The notes under the pieces are model-generated. The model was not told the origin of the DNA. It saw only the letters and a program-made list of their open reading frames with translations, and did not search any database. Below are positions 1-11,017 of a stretch of 64,000 bases of DNA, piece by piece (the first letter of the stretch is position 1; each line of letters begins with the position of its first letter). Made by a program: the position numbers and the translations under genes. This stretch comes from Vanrija pseudolonga (Eukaryota > Basidiomycota > Tremellomycetes > Trichosporonales > Trichosporonaceae). The stretch spans positions 1,922,001 to 1,986,000 of the forward strand of contig NC_085849.1 of NCBI RefSeq assembly GCF_020906515.1, written 5' to 3'.

Positions 1-2531
1 GTGGCATACGCTGCAGGCGTACTCGAGCCTTGCGGGTACATGCGACCTTGGTCGGGAGGTGGTGGGTGCCCATATCGGTCGCGCGCGTAATAGTCACGGG
101 GAGGTGGCGCCCCTCCGTTCCAATCGTTTCTCCAAAAGTATGGGTCGCCGGCGGGTGGGCCACCGGACGAGGGCAGTGGTGGTGGAGGGGGATGACGAGC
201 AGAGCCAAGGCCAGCGGCGGGAGGAGGTGGTGGTGGTGGGGCGAATCGGCCACTGTGAGAGCGCTCGTGGAAAGGGACTGGAGGGGGGACGGGTCTCGAG
301 GATCCCCACCAGCCACCTGGTGGGTCGTCGTAGCGCGAGGGAGGAGGGGGAGCACCACGAGGATCACGAGGGTCACCGCGCAGGTTGCGGGGATCCGCAA
401 GAGGCTCGTGCCGAAGGTCGCGAGGATCGCCTCTAGGATCAACACGTGGATCGACACGAGGATCAATGTGATGGTCTGCACGGGGGTCGACTCGTGGGTC
501 AACGCGCTGGTCCGCGCGCGGATCCCGAAGGTCGGCCCGGATATCGCGTGGGTCGGCTCGAGGCGGGGGCGCGAGCGGAGGCTCTGCTCGAGGATCCCGA
601 GGGTCATTGATCCAGTGCGGTGGTGGCGCGTCAAATGGTCCAGGATGCCTGGGTGCAGGAGGTCGGTCAAACAAGCGTGGGGCGGGGAGGATTTCACGCT
701 CAGGTTCGACATTGTCTGATGAACGCTGGCGGTAGACATCAAAGTCTCTTGGTCGTCCAAGCTGAGGTGGCGGGGGAGGGGCAGAGGCCACAGCTGCTGC
801 AACCTGTGGAGGAGAGGGTCGGCGGTACACGGGCTCAGCAGTCGAGTAAGACTTGTTGTCGGGGTAGGCTGGGGCCGTCGTGGATGAGGGTTGTCGTGCG
901 AAGGGCGCCTTGTTCGGGGCGTACGCTGGGTCCTGAGTAGGCGGCCTCGACCACGATCGAGGGGGTAGTTCGGCCTCTGCATACACCAGCGGGCGCACGG
1001 CGGGTTCTGGGGACGACCTGATCTTCTCGGGTCTTGGTTCTATCAGGCCCATGCGAATCATGTCGTCCTCAAGGTCGTCCTCGGCGATGGGCTTGACACC
1101 GAGAACAATGTCGCGCCGTTCACGCGACTCGCCATCGACAAAGGTTTCAACTGTAGGCTCGGTGCCATTTGAGAGCAGCTTGGAGGTAGGGACAGGCCAG
1201 CCGCCCGAGCCACGGCCTTCGCCCAGAGTGGGCATGTTGGTGTACTTGCGTTTTGTAGATGCCTTGTGTCGGTCGAGGTATGTCTTCTCGGCAACAAGAC
1301 GAGACATCTTGCGCCTGTTCTCAAACATGAGCTCGAGTGCCAGGTCCTCACAATCAGCCTGCGGGGGTGTTAGTTGCAAAGCCGCAATCACGTGTGCCTG
1401 TTGGCGCTCCGTGTCACTCACATGGAACTGAAAGTGGGTTTGATTAATTCGCTCTTTCCTGAAACCTTCGAGCTCTTCCAGTTCGAGCTCAATCTCAGTG
1501 TCAAGCCGAGACCTCAAAAGATCACGTCTTCGGTCGAGCTCCTCCCATAGAGCGATAAGGGTTGGGTGGGTACCGTCAAGCACAAGATTCTCCTGCTCGT
1601 CGAGTGCAACAAGGGCGGCGTCGATCAACGCATGGCGTGCCTTTTGTTCCGCCACTGCCTTTGGGTCATCAGGGTCCACTTCGCCCTTCCTGAGCCACTT
1701 TCGACGCTTTCGAGGGGCACGTCTGGGCTTTGCAGCTTCGGCTTCAGCTGCCGCTGCTGCGGCAGCAACAGCAGCGGCAGTCGCTGCTGCCTCAGCCTCA
1801 GCGTCCGTGGTCGAAGTAGAGGTGGCTGCTGTGGCGTCCGTGGCATGGACGCCTTCGGAGGCGGCACTTGGGGCCTTGGCGGGTGGCTTGTCGTCGTCAC
1901 CAACGGCCTCGCCTGCTGATTCTTCCGCGCCGGGGAGGTCGCTGGTTCCCGGCGTTGCAGCATTAGCTGGAGTATCCAGACCAACTTCAGAGCTGACAGT
2001 CGTCGTGTCGTCGTCGACCTTTCTCTTGCGGGCAATGACGAGCATGATCTTTTGATGCGGCACGGCTGACTCTGCAGGAGGGTCAGGGGTTTCTTCCATT
2101 CCCGACTCATTCCCCGCCACTGGGCTATCAGCCGTTTCGGGTTCAATGTCGTGGTCGAGGTTGTCGAGTTCTGGCTCGCCCTCCTCGTCGGCATCCATCC
2201 TGTCGTCATCATCGTTTTGTTTGTTGGTGTCGAGTCCAGTGTCCAAGGCAACCTGAGCCTCGACGGCGTCATCAGACGCAGAGGCGTGTGCGGCACTGGC
2301 GCGACTGGAGCTTGCCGACATCTTGTCGGGTGACTGTTCTTTGGTCGACTGGCTCCGTTGAGCGCGTGTGAGTTTGGGGCGAGGAGGAGGGGAAGAGCTG
2401 TTTGCGCGTTGCAAGTTGCTGGCCGACCGTCCGCGGCTGTAGCGTGTGCTGGTAAGAACGGTCGACTCGGATGTTGTTGGCAGAGTGGAAGAAGATGGTT
2501 GGTGTGGAGAGTAGACTGCCGATGTGGACAT
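1..2531 (-). CDS. SDS3: Sds3-like (BRMS1/Sds3 family) subunit of an Rpd3L-type histone deacetylase complex, 3' end missing
   Basis: One uninterrupted frame starts at the ATG at 2529-2531 and runs off the left edge, giving at least 843 codons with no stop or intron. Residues about 280-430 carry the Sds3-like signature: a charged helix, then GTHPTLIALWEELDRRRDLL, then a long Glu-rich helix and a downstream KRK block. This matches the coiled-coil dimerisation and Sin3-binding part of the family. The N-terminus is Ser-rich and acidic, with an Ala/Glu run at about 240-265. The C-terminal part is unusual: a Pro-rich region and a run of Asp-Pro-Arg repeats (about residues 637-719). By family, the protein would sit in the nucleus and scaffold Sin3/Rpd3 deacetylation. 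Yeast Sds3 is much shorter (about 330 residues), so the repeat-rich tail is an extension. The coding call is firm; the family call rests on one domain. Confidence 0.75.
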   Translation of the reverse strand, partial: MSTSAVYSPHQPSSSTLPTTSESTVLTSTRYSRGRSASNLQRANSSSPPPRPKLTRAQRSQSTKEQSPDKMSASSSRASAAHASASDDAVEAQVALDTGLDTNKQNDDDDRMDADEEGEPELDNLDHDIEPETADSPVAGNESGMEETPDPPAESAVPHQKIMLVIARKRKVDDDTTTVSSEVGLDTPANAATPGTSDLPGAEESAGEAVGDDDKPPAKAPSAASEGVHATDATAATSTSTTDAEAEAAATAAAVAAAAAAAEAEAAKPRRAPRKRRKWLRKGEVDPDDPKAVAEQKARHALIDAALVALDEQENLVLDGTHPTLIALWEELDRRRDLLRSRLDTEIELELEELEGFRKERINQTHFQFHVSDTERQQAHVIAALQLTPPQADCEDLALELMFENRRKMSRLVAEKTYLDRHKASTKRKYTNMPTLGEGRGSGGWPVPTSKLLSNGTEPTVETFVDGESRERRDIVLGVKPIAEDDLEDDMIRMGLIEPRPEKIRSSPEPAVRPLVYAEAELPPRSWSRPPTQDPAYAPNKAPFARQPSSTTAPAYPDNKSYSTAEPVYRRPSPPQVAAAVASAPPPPPQLGRPRDFDVYRQRSSDNVEPEREILPAPRLFDRPPAPRHPGPFDAPPPHWINDPRDPRAEPPLAPPPRADPRDIRADLRDPRADQRVDPRVDPRADHHIDPRVDPRVDPRGDPRDLRHEPLADPRNLRGDPRDPRGAPPPPSRYDDPPGGWWGSSRPVPPPVPFHERSHSGRFAPPPPPPPAAGLGSARHPPPPPLPSSGGPPAGDPYFWRNDWNGGAPPPRDYYARDRYGHPPPPDQGRMYPQGSSTPAAYA
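372..620 (-). repeat. Asp-Pro-Arg codon repeat inside the Sds3-like gene
   Basis: The minus-strand frame reads a chain of xDPR tetrads (RVDPR, ADPRD, LRDPR and similar), about 18 units in some 80 residues. The DNA shows the same as degenerate 12- and 15-bp units around ggatcgacacgagg and gggtcg. Such mixed-charge, proline-spaced repeats are usually disordered. Unit count may vary between strains. Confidence 0.75.
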
Positions 2532-3348
2532 TGTGTGACGGATAGGCTGCAAGTGGAACAGAGAGGACGAGGTTAGCGCAAGAAATTCAACAATGTTGGG
2601 ATTGGAGCGCAGAGCATGATGACGGGGGGAGGGGGGGGAGGGGGTTTGCAAGTGTGGAGGTGGGCAAAGGATGGTGATTGTTCTTGCAAAAGGATAAAAG
2701 AGTGCTGGAGGAGTGGTGACGCGCACAGGAGGCCTGGCTAGTGCCCTCCCCGAGGTACAAGGTCTTTAACAATGGCCTTTTGCTTTCACAAGGTGTAGGT
2801 GCTGAAAACAAACGAAGCGGCCACGACAAGCACAAGCGCGAGGGCCGTTTCGTGACACACAGACAGTGTATGTGTGTTGTGTGTGTGGGTGGTGTGGGTT
2901 TGGGCCTGGCTCTGGGTGTCTGGGTGTGGGTGCACGCAGCGGGGGTGGCTGCACAAAAACGACTATTGTGCACGGTGCGTCTTGTCTTTCGCTTTGCCGT
3001 GCCCTGCCCACGCCGCTGCTCCTTTTTGCCCCTGGCGAGGCGAGGGGGGAAAGGGCCACTCGGCCTGATAGGACTCAGGCGACCGACCACCACCACACGG
3101 ACCCATGCTCACGCACGCACGACCGACTCGGAGTTTTACGTAAAAAGCAAAGACAAGACAGACCATTCGGCTCGTGATGTGTGGAGACCCCGCGATCTCT
3201 TGACCGCGATAAAAAAAGGGGGCACACGCGCGGCACACAACCAGAACAATGAAAAAGAAAAGAAAACAATGCGAGGGGCATAAAGTGGGAGGAGGAAACA
3301 AGAGGCAGACGCCCAAAATTAGGCTGTGTCGAGAGCCAGGGGCAGTCG

Positions 3349-3364
3349 GCGCGCGCGCGCGCGC
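3349..3364. repeat. (GC)n dinucleotide run
   Basis: Eight GC dinucleotides in a row, a potential Z-DNA-forming tract, about 820 bp upstream of the Sds3-like start codon. Confidence 0.85.
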
Positions 3365-5324
3365 AAAGCGTCAGGGGGGAGAGGAGCGACGACGGGCGAC
3401 GAGGACAAACTCAGGGCACGACAACAACGACAGACATCAAACCCGCAACCGAAAGCGCCGGCCGGTTAGTGGTGGGTGATGCACTGCACCACCCATCACG
3501 GCGCGGCCATGGCGGGGAATATAACCACCACCACGGTTCAGGGTCCTCGGACAAGCCCAACCATGTAATGCCAGGCAAGCCATAAGGAGGTAGCAAGGAC
3601 ACTTGGCCACCTGCACCTGGCCAGGTGGCCCACCTGCGTCAGGAGTCGCCATCCCAGGTGCCCAGAGCCAAAACGCCCTTGCTAAAGCTCTACCGGCTCC
3701 AGATTGACACCACCTTGGAAAGAAGATTGTCATGGGCACGGCGCAAATCCAACCGCCGCCGCCGCCCGCCCCCGCAAAACGCAATGATGGCTGTATGCCA
3801 TTATGCCTTTGAGTGACCACCTCCGGGCGACCACCGAGGGGGACAAGCAAGCGGCGGCGGCAGCAGCTACAGGGCTGATCCAACAAACCACATGCACCCG
3901 TGTCTGTCTGCCCACCGACCCACACGCCCATACACACCCCTCTTGGCCGGGTACCACCACCAGGCCAATCGGCCAGCCCATGATAATCCCAAGGTCACAC
4001 CATTTGATGCAGGCAGGCACTTGGTTCCTAACGCCGCCGCACGCCGCCGCACGCCGCCGCCGTCGGAGACTGCGTTTGCCATCTCGGTGGTTTCGTTCCA
4101 TAGAGAAGATGCCAAAGACGGTATCCACTCCACATATTGCCCCACCCATCTGGCGCGCGTGCGAGCACACCGCGTCAAGGGCTGTCACAACGAGAACATG
4201 GAAACCATGCCAAGCGAGAGAGAAACGTGGCCCATTAGGACGAGGCTTGGTGGAGGCCGATCTGGTTGGCAAGCAAAGGGGCCTGCACCAGGGAATGCCC
4301 GCGCATTGGTGGGGGGCAAACGAAGCCGTTGCGGCCGTGTGTGTGTGTTTTTGCGGGGCGCACATGCATGGTCATGCTCTTGGGCAGACTGGGGATGAGA
4401 CCCGCCGCCCAGTGACACGCATCCATGCATGGGGATGCAAGGCTGCCTGCAACGCGCTATGCGTCCACGACAACCAGCGCCCGTCGTGTTGTGTTGGCCA
4501 AGAACAGAACAAGGGACAGGGGATCGGGCGGAGGGGGAGGGGAGGGAGGGAGGGGGGGGGCGAAGCAAGCAGTAGGATGAAGGTGGTGGGTTGAAATCAA
4601 GGCCGCCGATACCGGATTCCCCAAAAGCATGCAGGCCAGGTAGCGCCATATGAACACAACCCACGTCAAGAGCATGCTCTTGGGTACCCAGGACACGACT
4701 CTGAGAGCAGGATGGGGAGTAGGAAACAAACGGGCAAGGAGGCAACAAGGAGGTGTGTAAGAGGGCTGGTACTGAAAAAGACGCCGGAGGGGGGAATCAC
4801 ACAAAGTCACTCAAACCCGTGAACCGATACGACCAACAAGACGCAAACAAGACTGGGCGCATACTAGGAGGGGTAGAGGGGACGAGGGGAGGAGGATGGA
4901 GCACTCACGGTTCTGGGATGAGTTTGAGAAACCCCAGGCCCTCACACGATCCGATCAAACTTGATGACGGCGGCGTCGGTTCAGAGTTCGGGCTGCGCGT
5001 GTGCTATGGGCCTAGCCAATCGAGATCGGATTGTTGATTGTCGGGTCTGTATGTATGTAGATGAAGGGTGGTGCTGTGTCGCGAAGGGGGTGCAGTAGGT
5101 TGGAGGGGAGTGGGTGAGGAGTGTATGCCAAGTCGTTGTTGCAAAGGTTGACGATGACGGCAAAGAGTTGTAGGATGTAATGAGGGGTGCGGAGTGTGGA
5201 TGATGATGATGATTGTGGTGGTGGTGTGGTCGGTCGGTCGGTGGTTGGTGGTGGTAGGGTGGTGGAAGGTTGGTGGTAGAGCCAAGGTAGTCGTAGTGCC
5301 GTGCCCAGGCGGCAAGGCTGGCGG

Positions 5325-5348
5325 GTTGGCTGGCTGGCTGGCTGGCTG
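5325..5348. repeat. (TGGC)n microsatellite
   Basis: About six perfect tetranucleotide units in non-coding DNA. The complementary CCAG form recurs at 16474-16508. Confidence 0.85.
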
Positions 5349-5594
5349 CCTGGGTGGGTTACTTGTCGCCCAGAGAGAGAGTGTCTGTCCTTGGTCCCTA
5401 GCCGCTGCGCTGGGTGGTCTAGTCCTGAGGTAAAAGGCGACAAAGGTCCGAGGTTGGAATGCAGGGGCAGGGACGCACGCCGCCGCCGCCGCCGGGGTCT
5501 AGGCTATACCGGGGGTACCGGGGCGGTGGGTCGTTTGTTGTGTATATTGGGCGGGTGGGGGGGGGGGTGACGATGATGCGCGCGGTGGGCAGGC

Positions 5595-5611
5595 GGGGGG
5601 GGGGGGGGGGG
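5595..5611. repeat. 17-nt poly-G tract
   Basis: Uninterrupted G run, followed closely by further G runs, so a G-quadruplex is possible. An 18-nt C run lies 600 bp downstream at 6206-6223. Exact lengths are prone to sequencing error. Confidence 0.8.
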
Positions 5612-6205
5612 AAGAAGGGGGGGAGAGAAGCGGGGGCGTCGAGCAGCGTGCAGGCTTGCAACTCGTATAATCAATCTGCGGCTACTGCCGTATGCGTCAG
5701 AGTCTGAGGGAAAGCGTCTATGCAAGTGGGTGGATGGATGCAACCAGCCAGCTCTTCATCCAGCAGCCATGGCGCTGGCGCTGGCGGCGCGGCGGCGGCT
5801 GGCGCGCAGGATAAGTGACTGGTTTGGATGATGATCTTCGGCTGGGAGCAAGCAAGGAAGGCAGGCAGGCTCAGGCCAGTCTGGGCGCGGCGCGCGCGTG
5901 CTCTCGGCGGCACGGGGGCGGCGGCGGCTGCGGCGGCGGCGGGGGGGCGTGGGCGGCGGCGTAAGCACTAGTTTTGAGCCGGACGACGAGGCGTCGGACG
6001 AGGTGTGCGGGGTCTGGGGATTGATTGGGTTGGGTCTGGCTGTTCGTCGTCGGGGGTTGTCGCGCGCGCGCGTCCAAGGCCAAGCCTGCGCTGCCTGACT
6101 AGGTACAGGTATGCATGCATCTCGCGTTGGTCGCTTGCATGCTCGCTTGCTCGCTGCCTTGGCTTTCTTTGCCGCTGTTGCAGTGCAATCCAGCACTGCA
6201 CTGCA

Positions 6206-6223
6206 CCCCCCCCCCCCCCCCCC
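6206..6223. repeat. 18-nt poly-C tract
   Basis: Uninterrupted C run about 490 bp beyond the stop codon of the first Zn2Cys6 gene. Its length is uncertain, as for any homopolymer. Confidence 0.8.
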
Positions 6224-6713
6224 GCGCGGGCTGCTCGTCCATTCGTCACTCCCCACTCGCCCAGCAAAAGCAGCTTTCTAGTCACAAGTCAGGGACGGGG
6301 CCGACACGACATGTTTTTACCCTGAGACAATCTCAGGGCCCGGCCAAAGCCTTTCCAAAGCCCCCCTTGGTCGTTATAGTGCGCTGGCTGCTACCTTCCT
6401 TTTCCCCCCTTGCTCCCCCCCCTTGCCCTCCTCCCCTGCACCTGTCATCAAAAATCCTTTGTGGCCTTGGCCTTCCGCCCCCTTTGTTGGTTGTTCCCGG
6501 TGGAGGTGGTCCACTCCCATACCACACACTCTATTAACAATGATAACCCTAAACATACACACACACCCGCAATCGTCATCACCTGATCACAAGCACACAC
6601 ACTACACAAACAAAAACAAAAACAAATCAGCAACAATAACAATAATACAATTACATTTGGCCACAATACTACTACAGAGCATGCCACAAAAGTTATCCCA
6701 ATCATTGTACACA

Positions 6714-9526
6714 CTACGACGGCGCACCAAACCCGCGCTCACCCATCTGTGTGACAAACGTCTCAATGTCAAACCCAAACTCGTCAGACTCGGCAGCAGC
6801 ACCCAGCCCAAGCCCCAGCGCCATTGTCATGTCCGTGTCCACATTCAAAGGATTGTCGACAGAATTCAGATAGGCCCGCTGTTGATCCTCGCTCAGCATG
6901 CTGCCCTGCCACTCGAGCTCGGTGAGCCAGTTGTGTGTTCCGTACTCGGCAGGGTCAATCGACATGCCCAGAGGGTTGATCTGCGAAGCAAGCGTGTGCA
7001 AGTTGGGCATTTGCTGATCCTGGACGCCGCCGACCGAAAGGTCAAACTGAGCAGCGTGTACCCCGTTGGTCGGTGGCGATTGCGGCCCTGGTGATTGCGA
7101 ATGGTTCGAGCCCACACGCTTGGGTGAAGACAACGAGCCCGTACGTACGAGCTTGGCAGTCCGGTTGAGGTGACCCAGGTCGCCGTCGGTTTCCGCCACG
7201 GGTTCCTTCTGCCCGTTTCCGTTGGCTAGAACGCCCGGGTTGAAGGCCTCGGCAGCCCGCTCTCTGAGGCGCAATAGAAGCGGAAGACCATTCTTGGCAC
7301 GGCACCCATCTCGGGCGGCGGCGCAAATGTCGCACAACATGGACATGGTGGTGAAGGCCGGGGTGGCAAACGCACTGGTTGGGGCGCGGATCGCCACGGC
7401 CGAGCTTTTTTGATTAGCTTCGAGCGGGCTGCGGGTTACTACTCACAGACAGACGGCGGCAGAGAAGGCATGGAACCAGAAGAACCACCATCTCGCAATC
7501 AGCGACGGGTGGGAGATGACGAGCTGCTTGACAATGTTGACGACATCCTCGGCGCTTTCATACAAGGCGACAAACGAGTCGCCATACTTTGATCGAGCAG
7601 GGTTATCGGGTCGATCCTTGAGGGCTCGTGCGAAGAAGGGTCGATTAAGCAGGAGGCGAGTCTGAGCCACCATGAGCCGAATTCCGAGTCGGTGCAGCAC
7701 AAGGTGAGAGCCAATGGCCCGATCAAAAGGAAGATCAAGAATCGATACCGACGGAAGCAGAAGCTCGGGCAACGATTTGCGGACTCGTCGTCAGTCGACG
7801 TCATAGCACGGGGCACCCACATTCCACCAGCTGGGCGTCCAACTTGCACACACTGCTGTATGAGACTGGAGTCGTTTGTGTTTGCTTGGGAGGGGTTAGT
7901 CACAGAGCGTAGGCAACAAACGTACAATGTCAATGGCCTTCTCCATCAACACCATCAGTCGATACTTTGAACGGTGGACTGAAGCGTCAGTGACAGCGAC
8001 CTCGACTGTACTCACATCCGTCGTCATCCTTGAAGCCGGCTCCCTCCTCGGGGAACTTGGTGTCGCTCGTGCGGCTCGTAATGACCCCTGGCCTGCCAAA
8101 ACACATGGCCTGAAGACGGTCGTAGGTGACAATCTCCCAGTAGACCTGTCGACGCTCGTCCACCTCGTAGGGGGAGAGGCCAAAGTGTGTTCCGTCCCTG
8201 TGCAGTCCGAGCTGTGCCAAGTCAGACAAGTACCATCACACCCACTCACACTCTGCGTGACCTTGAGAGCACTGCCAAGGATAGGCCAGAAGACCTCGGC
8301 GCCGTTGCCAAGTCTGTCGTTTAAGATGTACGTTCCCATGAGGTGGAGGGCCTGGACTGTCGCGGGACTGGCATTCTCCAGCCCAACGAGGCCAAGACAC
8401 GCGCGACCGAGAAGGAACAGACGCTCACTCCGAGGGTGCCATGGCTGGCGCTTGAGGTCCATCATGGAGCCGACTGCCATCATGAGGAAGACGCAAGCGA
8501 GCTTGTGCGGGTGCGGCTTGTACGACCGTTCGTACGCGTGGAACCAGTGGTCGTTCTCGAACGACGTGCGCGGGACGGGCTCGTACATCCAGTTGACATG
8601 CTCCCAGTAGCTTTCCATGAGGTCTCGGCCCTCCTCATCCCAGTCTGGGAGCTGGTCGCGGAGCGTGTCGACGTCGGACCCGTTGATACCGCCGGGTAGG
8701 AACGAGTCGTGGAGAGCGAGCGCGCCGTCTGCATAGGCTGGGCGGCGGGTACGAGGCTGCTCAGTCCCGTCTGGTGCTGGCGCTTCGGCGCTAACAATGG
8801 CATGGAAGTCGCTTGGAGTGCTGGGAGACGAGTTGGTGTCATCTTCGTCGCGGAGGTACTGGCTTCCCGCAAACGAGCCAATGAAGTGCGCCTCGCCCTC
8901 TGGATTGATCGTCAGAGTACCAAACGCCCCGTCCGTGACGTCGTCGGTGTCCGGGTCAGGCTTCATTCTGCCCGTTGTCACCTGCGGCGTGGTGAACAGG
9001 TAGGTCTGTGACAGGAGGGGGTGAGGGTCGTTTGAGGTCTTGGCGTGAGCTCTTGCGAGCGCAACCTCGAGCAACGAGATGCGCTGGTGCAGCTCCTCAG
9101 TGTTGGCGAGAATCAACCTGCGCGTGTTAGACAAGACACCAACAACAACAGGGCAGACAGCGCCCTCGCCACCCTGCCAGATCAGCAGCAGAACTCACCT
9201 CTTGCCAGTTGTTGACTTCATCTGACCGTTGGGGCAAATCTGCGCGCAGCCGCGTTTCTCACACGACGTACACGGCCACGAGCGCGAGCACTTGAGCTTT
9301 AAGCTGGTGGAGGCATCAGCAAGGAGTTGGAGGGGCGGTTAAAGGCGTGGGGCAGCGCACATGCCCGTTGAAGGACAGTCAAGCGCCGGAACCGCCCTGC
9401 CGCAGCATGTGCGACTTACCGCTTGCACTCTGCGCAACTGAAGCTCTGGCGCGTGGGCTTGTCATCGGGGCGAACTGGTCCTGGTCCCCTCGCCGTGCCG
9501 GCGGGCGACGAGCCTCGCGCCGCCAT
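6714..9526 (-). CDS. Zn2Cys6 transcription factor with fungal-specific TF domain
   Basis: Eight exons, all phase-consistent: 9526-9420, 9303-9199, 9117-8250, 8211-8016, 7978-7926, 7884-7821, 7783-7447, 7404-6714; predicted 806 residues. The DNA-binding cluster is split by intron 1: C31-x2-C34-x6-C41-x5-C47-x2-C50-x8-C59, with the usual basic KRLKLKC loop. A short coiled-coil linker (LHQRISLLEVALARAH) follows. The middle-homology region is typical of PF04082 (SLGLHRDGTHFGLSPYE, then RRQVYWE). The C-terminus is acidic and probably activating. Introns are as short as 37-38 nt. It should be a nuclear DNA-binding regulator; its targets are unknown, and nearby genes give no catabolic cluster to assign it to. 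The ATG at 9526 is the first in frame before the zinc cluster. Confidence 0.9.
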
Positions 9527-11017
9527 GGTGTATAGCTGGTGTCAAGGTGAAGGGCAGGTGTAGCGGGAGCGCGGGAGGGTGCTCGAGGCGCTCGCTGGGT
9601 GCAGGGTGGTCTCCTGGCCGCGGCGCTGCGATGGCGGTGAAGCACACACGCGGCGATGCGGAAAAGGCGGCTCGAAGCCGTGGATCAAGGTGTCGCGGAG
9701 GGCTCAAAGGGGTGGGAGAGAGAGCCTGAGTGTTGTTGATCTGCGCTGGCCGGTGTCGGCGAGTGCGATGGCAGCAGCTGTTGCGAGCTGGGGAAGACTG
9801 GTATGCGCCGAGTTGAGCGGCGACGTTGTGGTACAAAGATGACGCTGCGAGAGCGACTTGTGTTGACGAGGAAAAGGGGGAGAGGAATGGAAAGTCTTAG
9901 ATGTGACCTGGGCTAGTGGTCATTGTGTCGCATCGAGGCGGTTGCCGAGTCATGCGAGTGAACTCAAAGTCAGGTGGCCAATTGGTTTAAGCGCATTAAG
10001 TCATGGCTGGCGTTTATCAATCAATCCCCCTTAGTCGGACAAGCCCGCCATTACAACTATTTGTAACCGCGACCTTGGCAATGGGAAGCAGCCTCCCAAC
10101 CCCGCATTCTCGGCGTGTGTGGGTCAACATGCACTCAAGACACTGCTCACGGTCACAATGTGTGGCTCTCCATACTGCTTGTCCTTCCCATCCATCCTTC
10201 CAGACACACACGTTGTCGACGAGTGGCGAGGCTCGTGGCGAGGCTCAAAGTCCGGTGATCCGGGGTTTGCTTCAGTGGTGATAGGCCTCGGGCGTCAACT
10301 GCAGAGATAGGCAATGCTGTCATCGCGATGGCCGGCGCCAAGTCCGCACAGAGTAACCAAGCAAGGCAGTGCCTCTCTCCCAGCGGCCATGGGCATGCGT
10401 CGCCGTGAAGCGCTGCCTGCATCCCATCGCGTTTGTCCGTTCAGACAGGCTGTGCAACTAGCTCGAGGGGGGAGTCTGACGTACATTACCGGCAACCACG
10501 CCGTGCAGTTGTTGACAGCGTCGGGGGAGGGCATGACCTGCGAGGAGGGGTGTCTCTTCAGCGACGCGGCTATGTCCATTTCCCGGTCCCCTCTGCTCGC
10601 TCCAACTCTAGATCTCATCAGTTTAGTACCCGTCGCTCCGCATTCCCCTCTGCATGCTCAAGCAAAGTGTATGCATGTGGTTGTAAACACACCACCAGAA
10701 AGAGTCGAGCTCACCTGGGTGAGAAGTGGTCCCCTTTTGCCACATGCCACAATTTCCCGAATCTCCGCCACGAGTGGTCCTCCCTCTCCACTTCAGTTGT
10801 TGGAGTTCCAACTTATCGATATCGTTGATCACACCTCGATCCACCACCTAGACGCAACAACTCGATCTCGACACGCACCCAGCCGCCAGTGCACACGAGA
10901 CTCGACCCGCGCGCGCTCTCTTCTCCCTTTTTCGCGGCCTGATTCGACCCACGACTCGCGCTTCGACGTCGAGAGACCCCTAAACACCGCGCAACCAACC
11001 TTTCGATCTAATCCAAA
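9527..11017. promoter_or_regulatory. Divergent upstream region of the Zn2Cys6 and SmB genes
   Basis: 1.5 kb of upstream sequence for two genes that point away from each other. No domain-bearing frame is present. The last 150 bp before SmB are rich in CGA/ACTCG-type runs, as in a 5' leader. A tRNA-like A-box near 9973-10000 was considered and rejected for lack of a B-box. Confidence 0.6.

Larger units (their letters stand above)
2532..6713. other. 4.2-kb non-coding tract between the Sds3-like gene and the first Zn2Cys6 gene
   Basis: It holds the promoter side of the Sds3-like gene (right of 2531) and the 3' flank of the Zn2Cys6 gene (left of 6714). All frames here give low-complexity Pro/His/Arg/Gly translations with no recognisable domain and no spliceable chain. 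Simple repeats are frequent: a GC dinucleotide run, GCCGCAC units near 4030-4065, TGGC units, and long G and C homopolymers. I see no tRNA or transposon. An unannotated long non-coding RNA cannot be excluded. Confidence 0.6.

Noticed and set aside
3803-4594. 263-codon plus-strand frame in the first intergenic tract
   Set aside because: Low-complexity His/Arg/Thr/Gly translation, no domain, and heavily overlapping open frames on both strands.
9970-10060. tRNA-like A-box (gtggccaattggtttaag)
   Set aside because: No B-box or pairing acceptor and T stems within tRNA distance.
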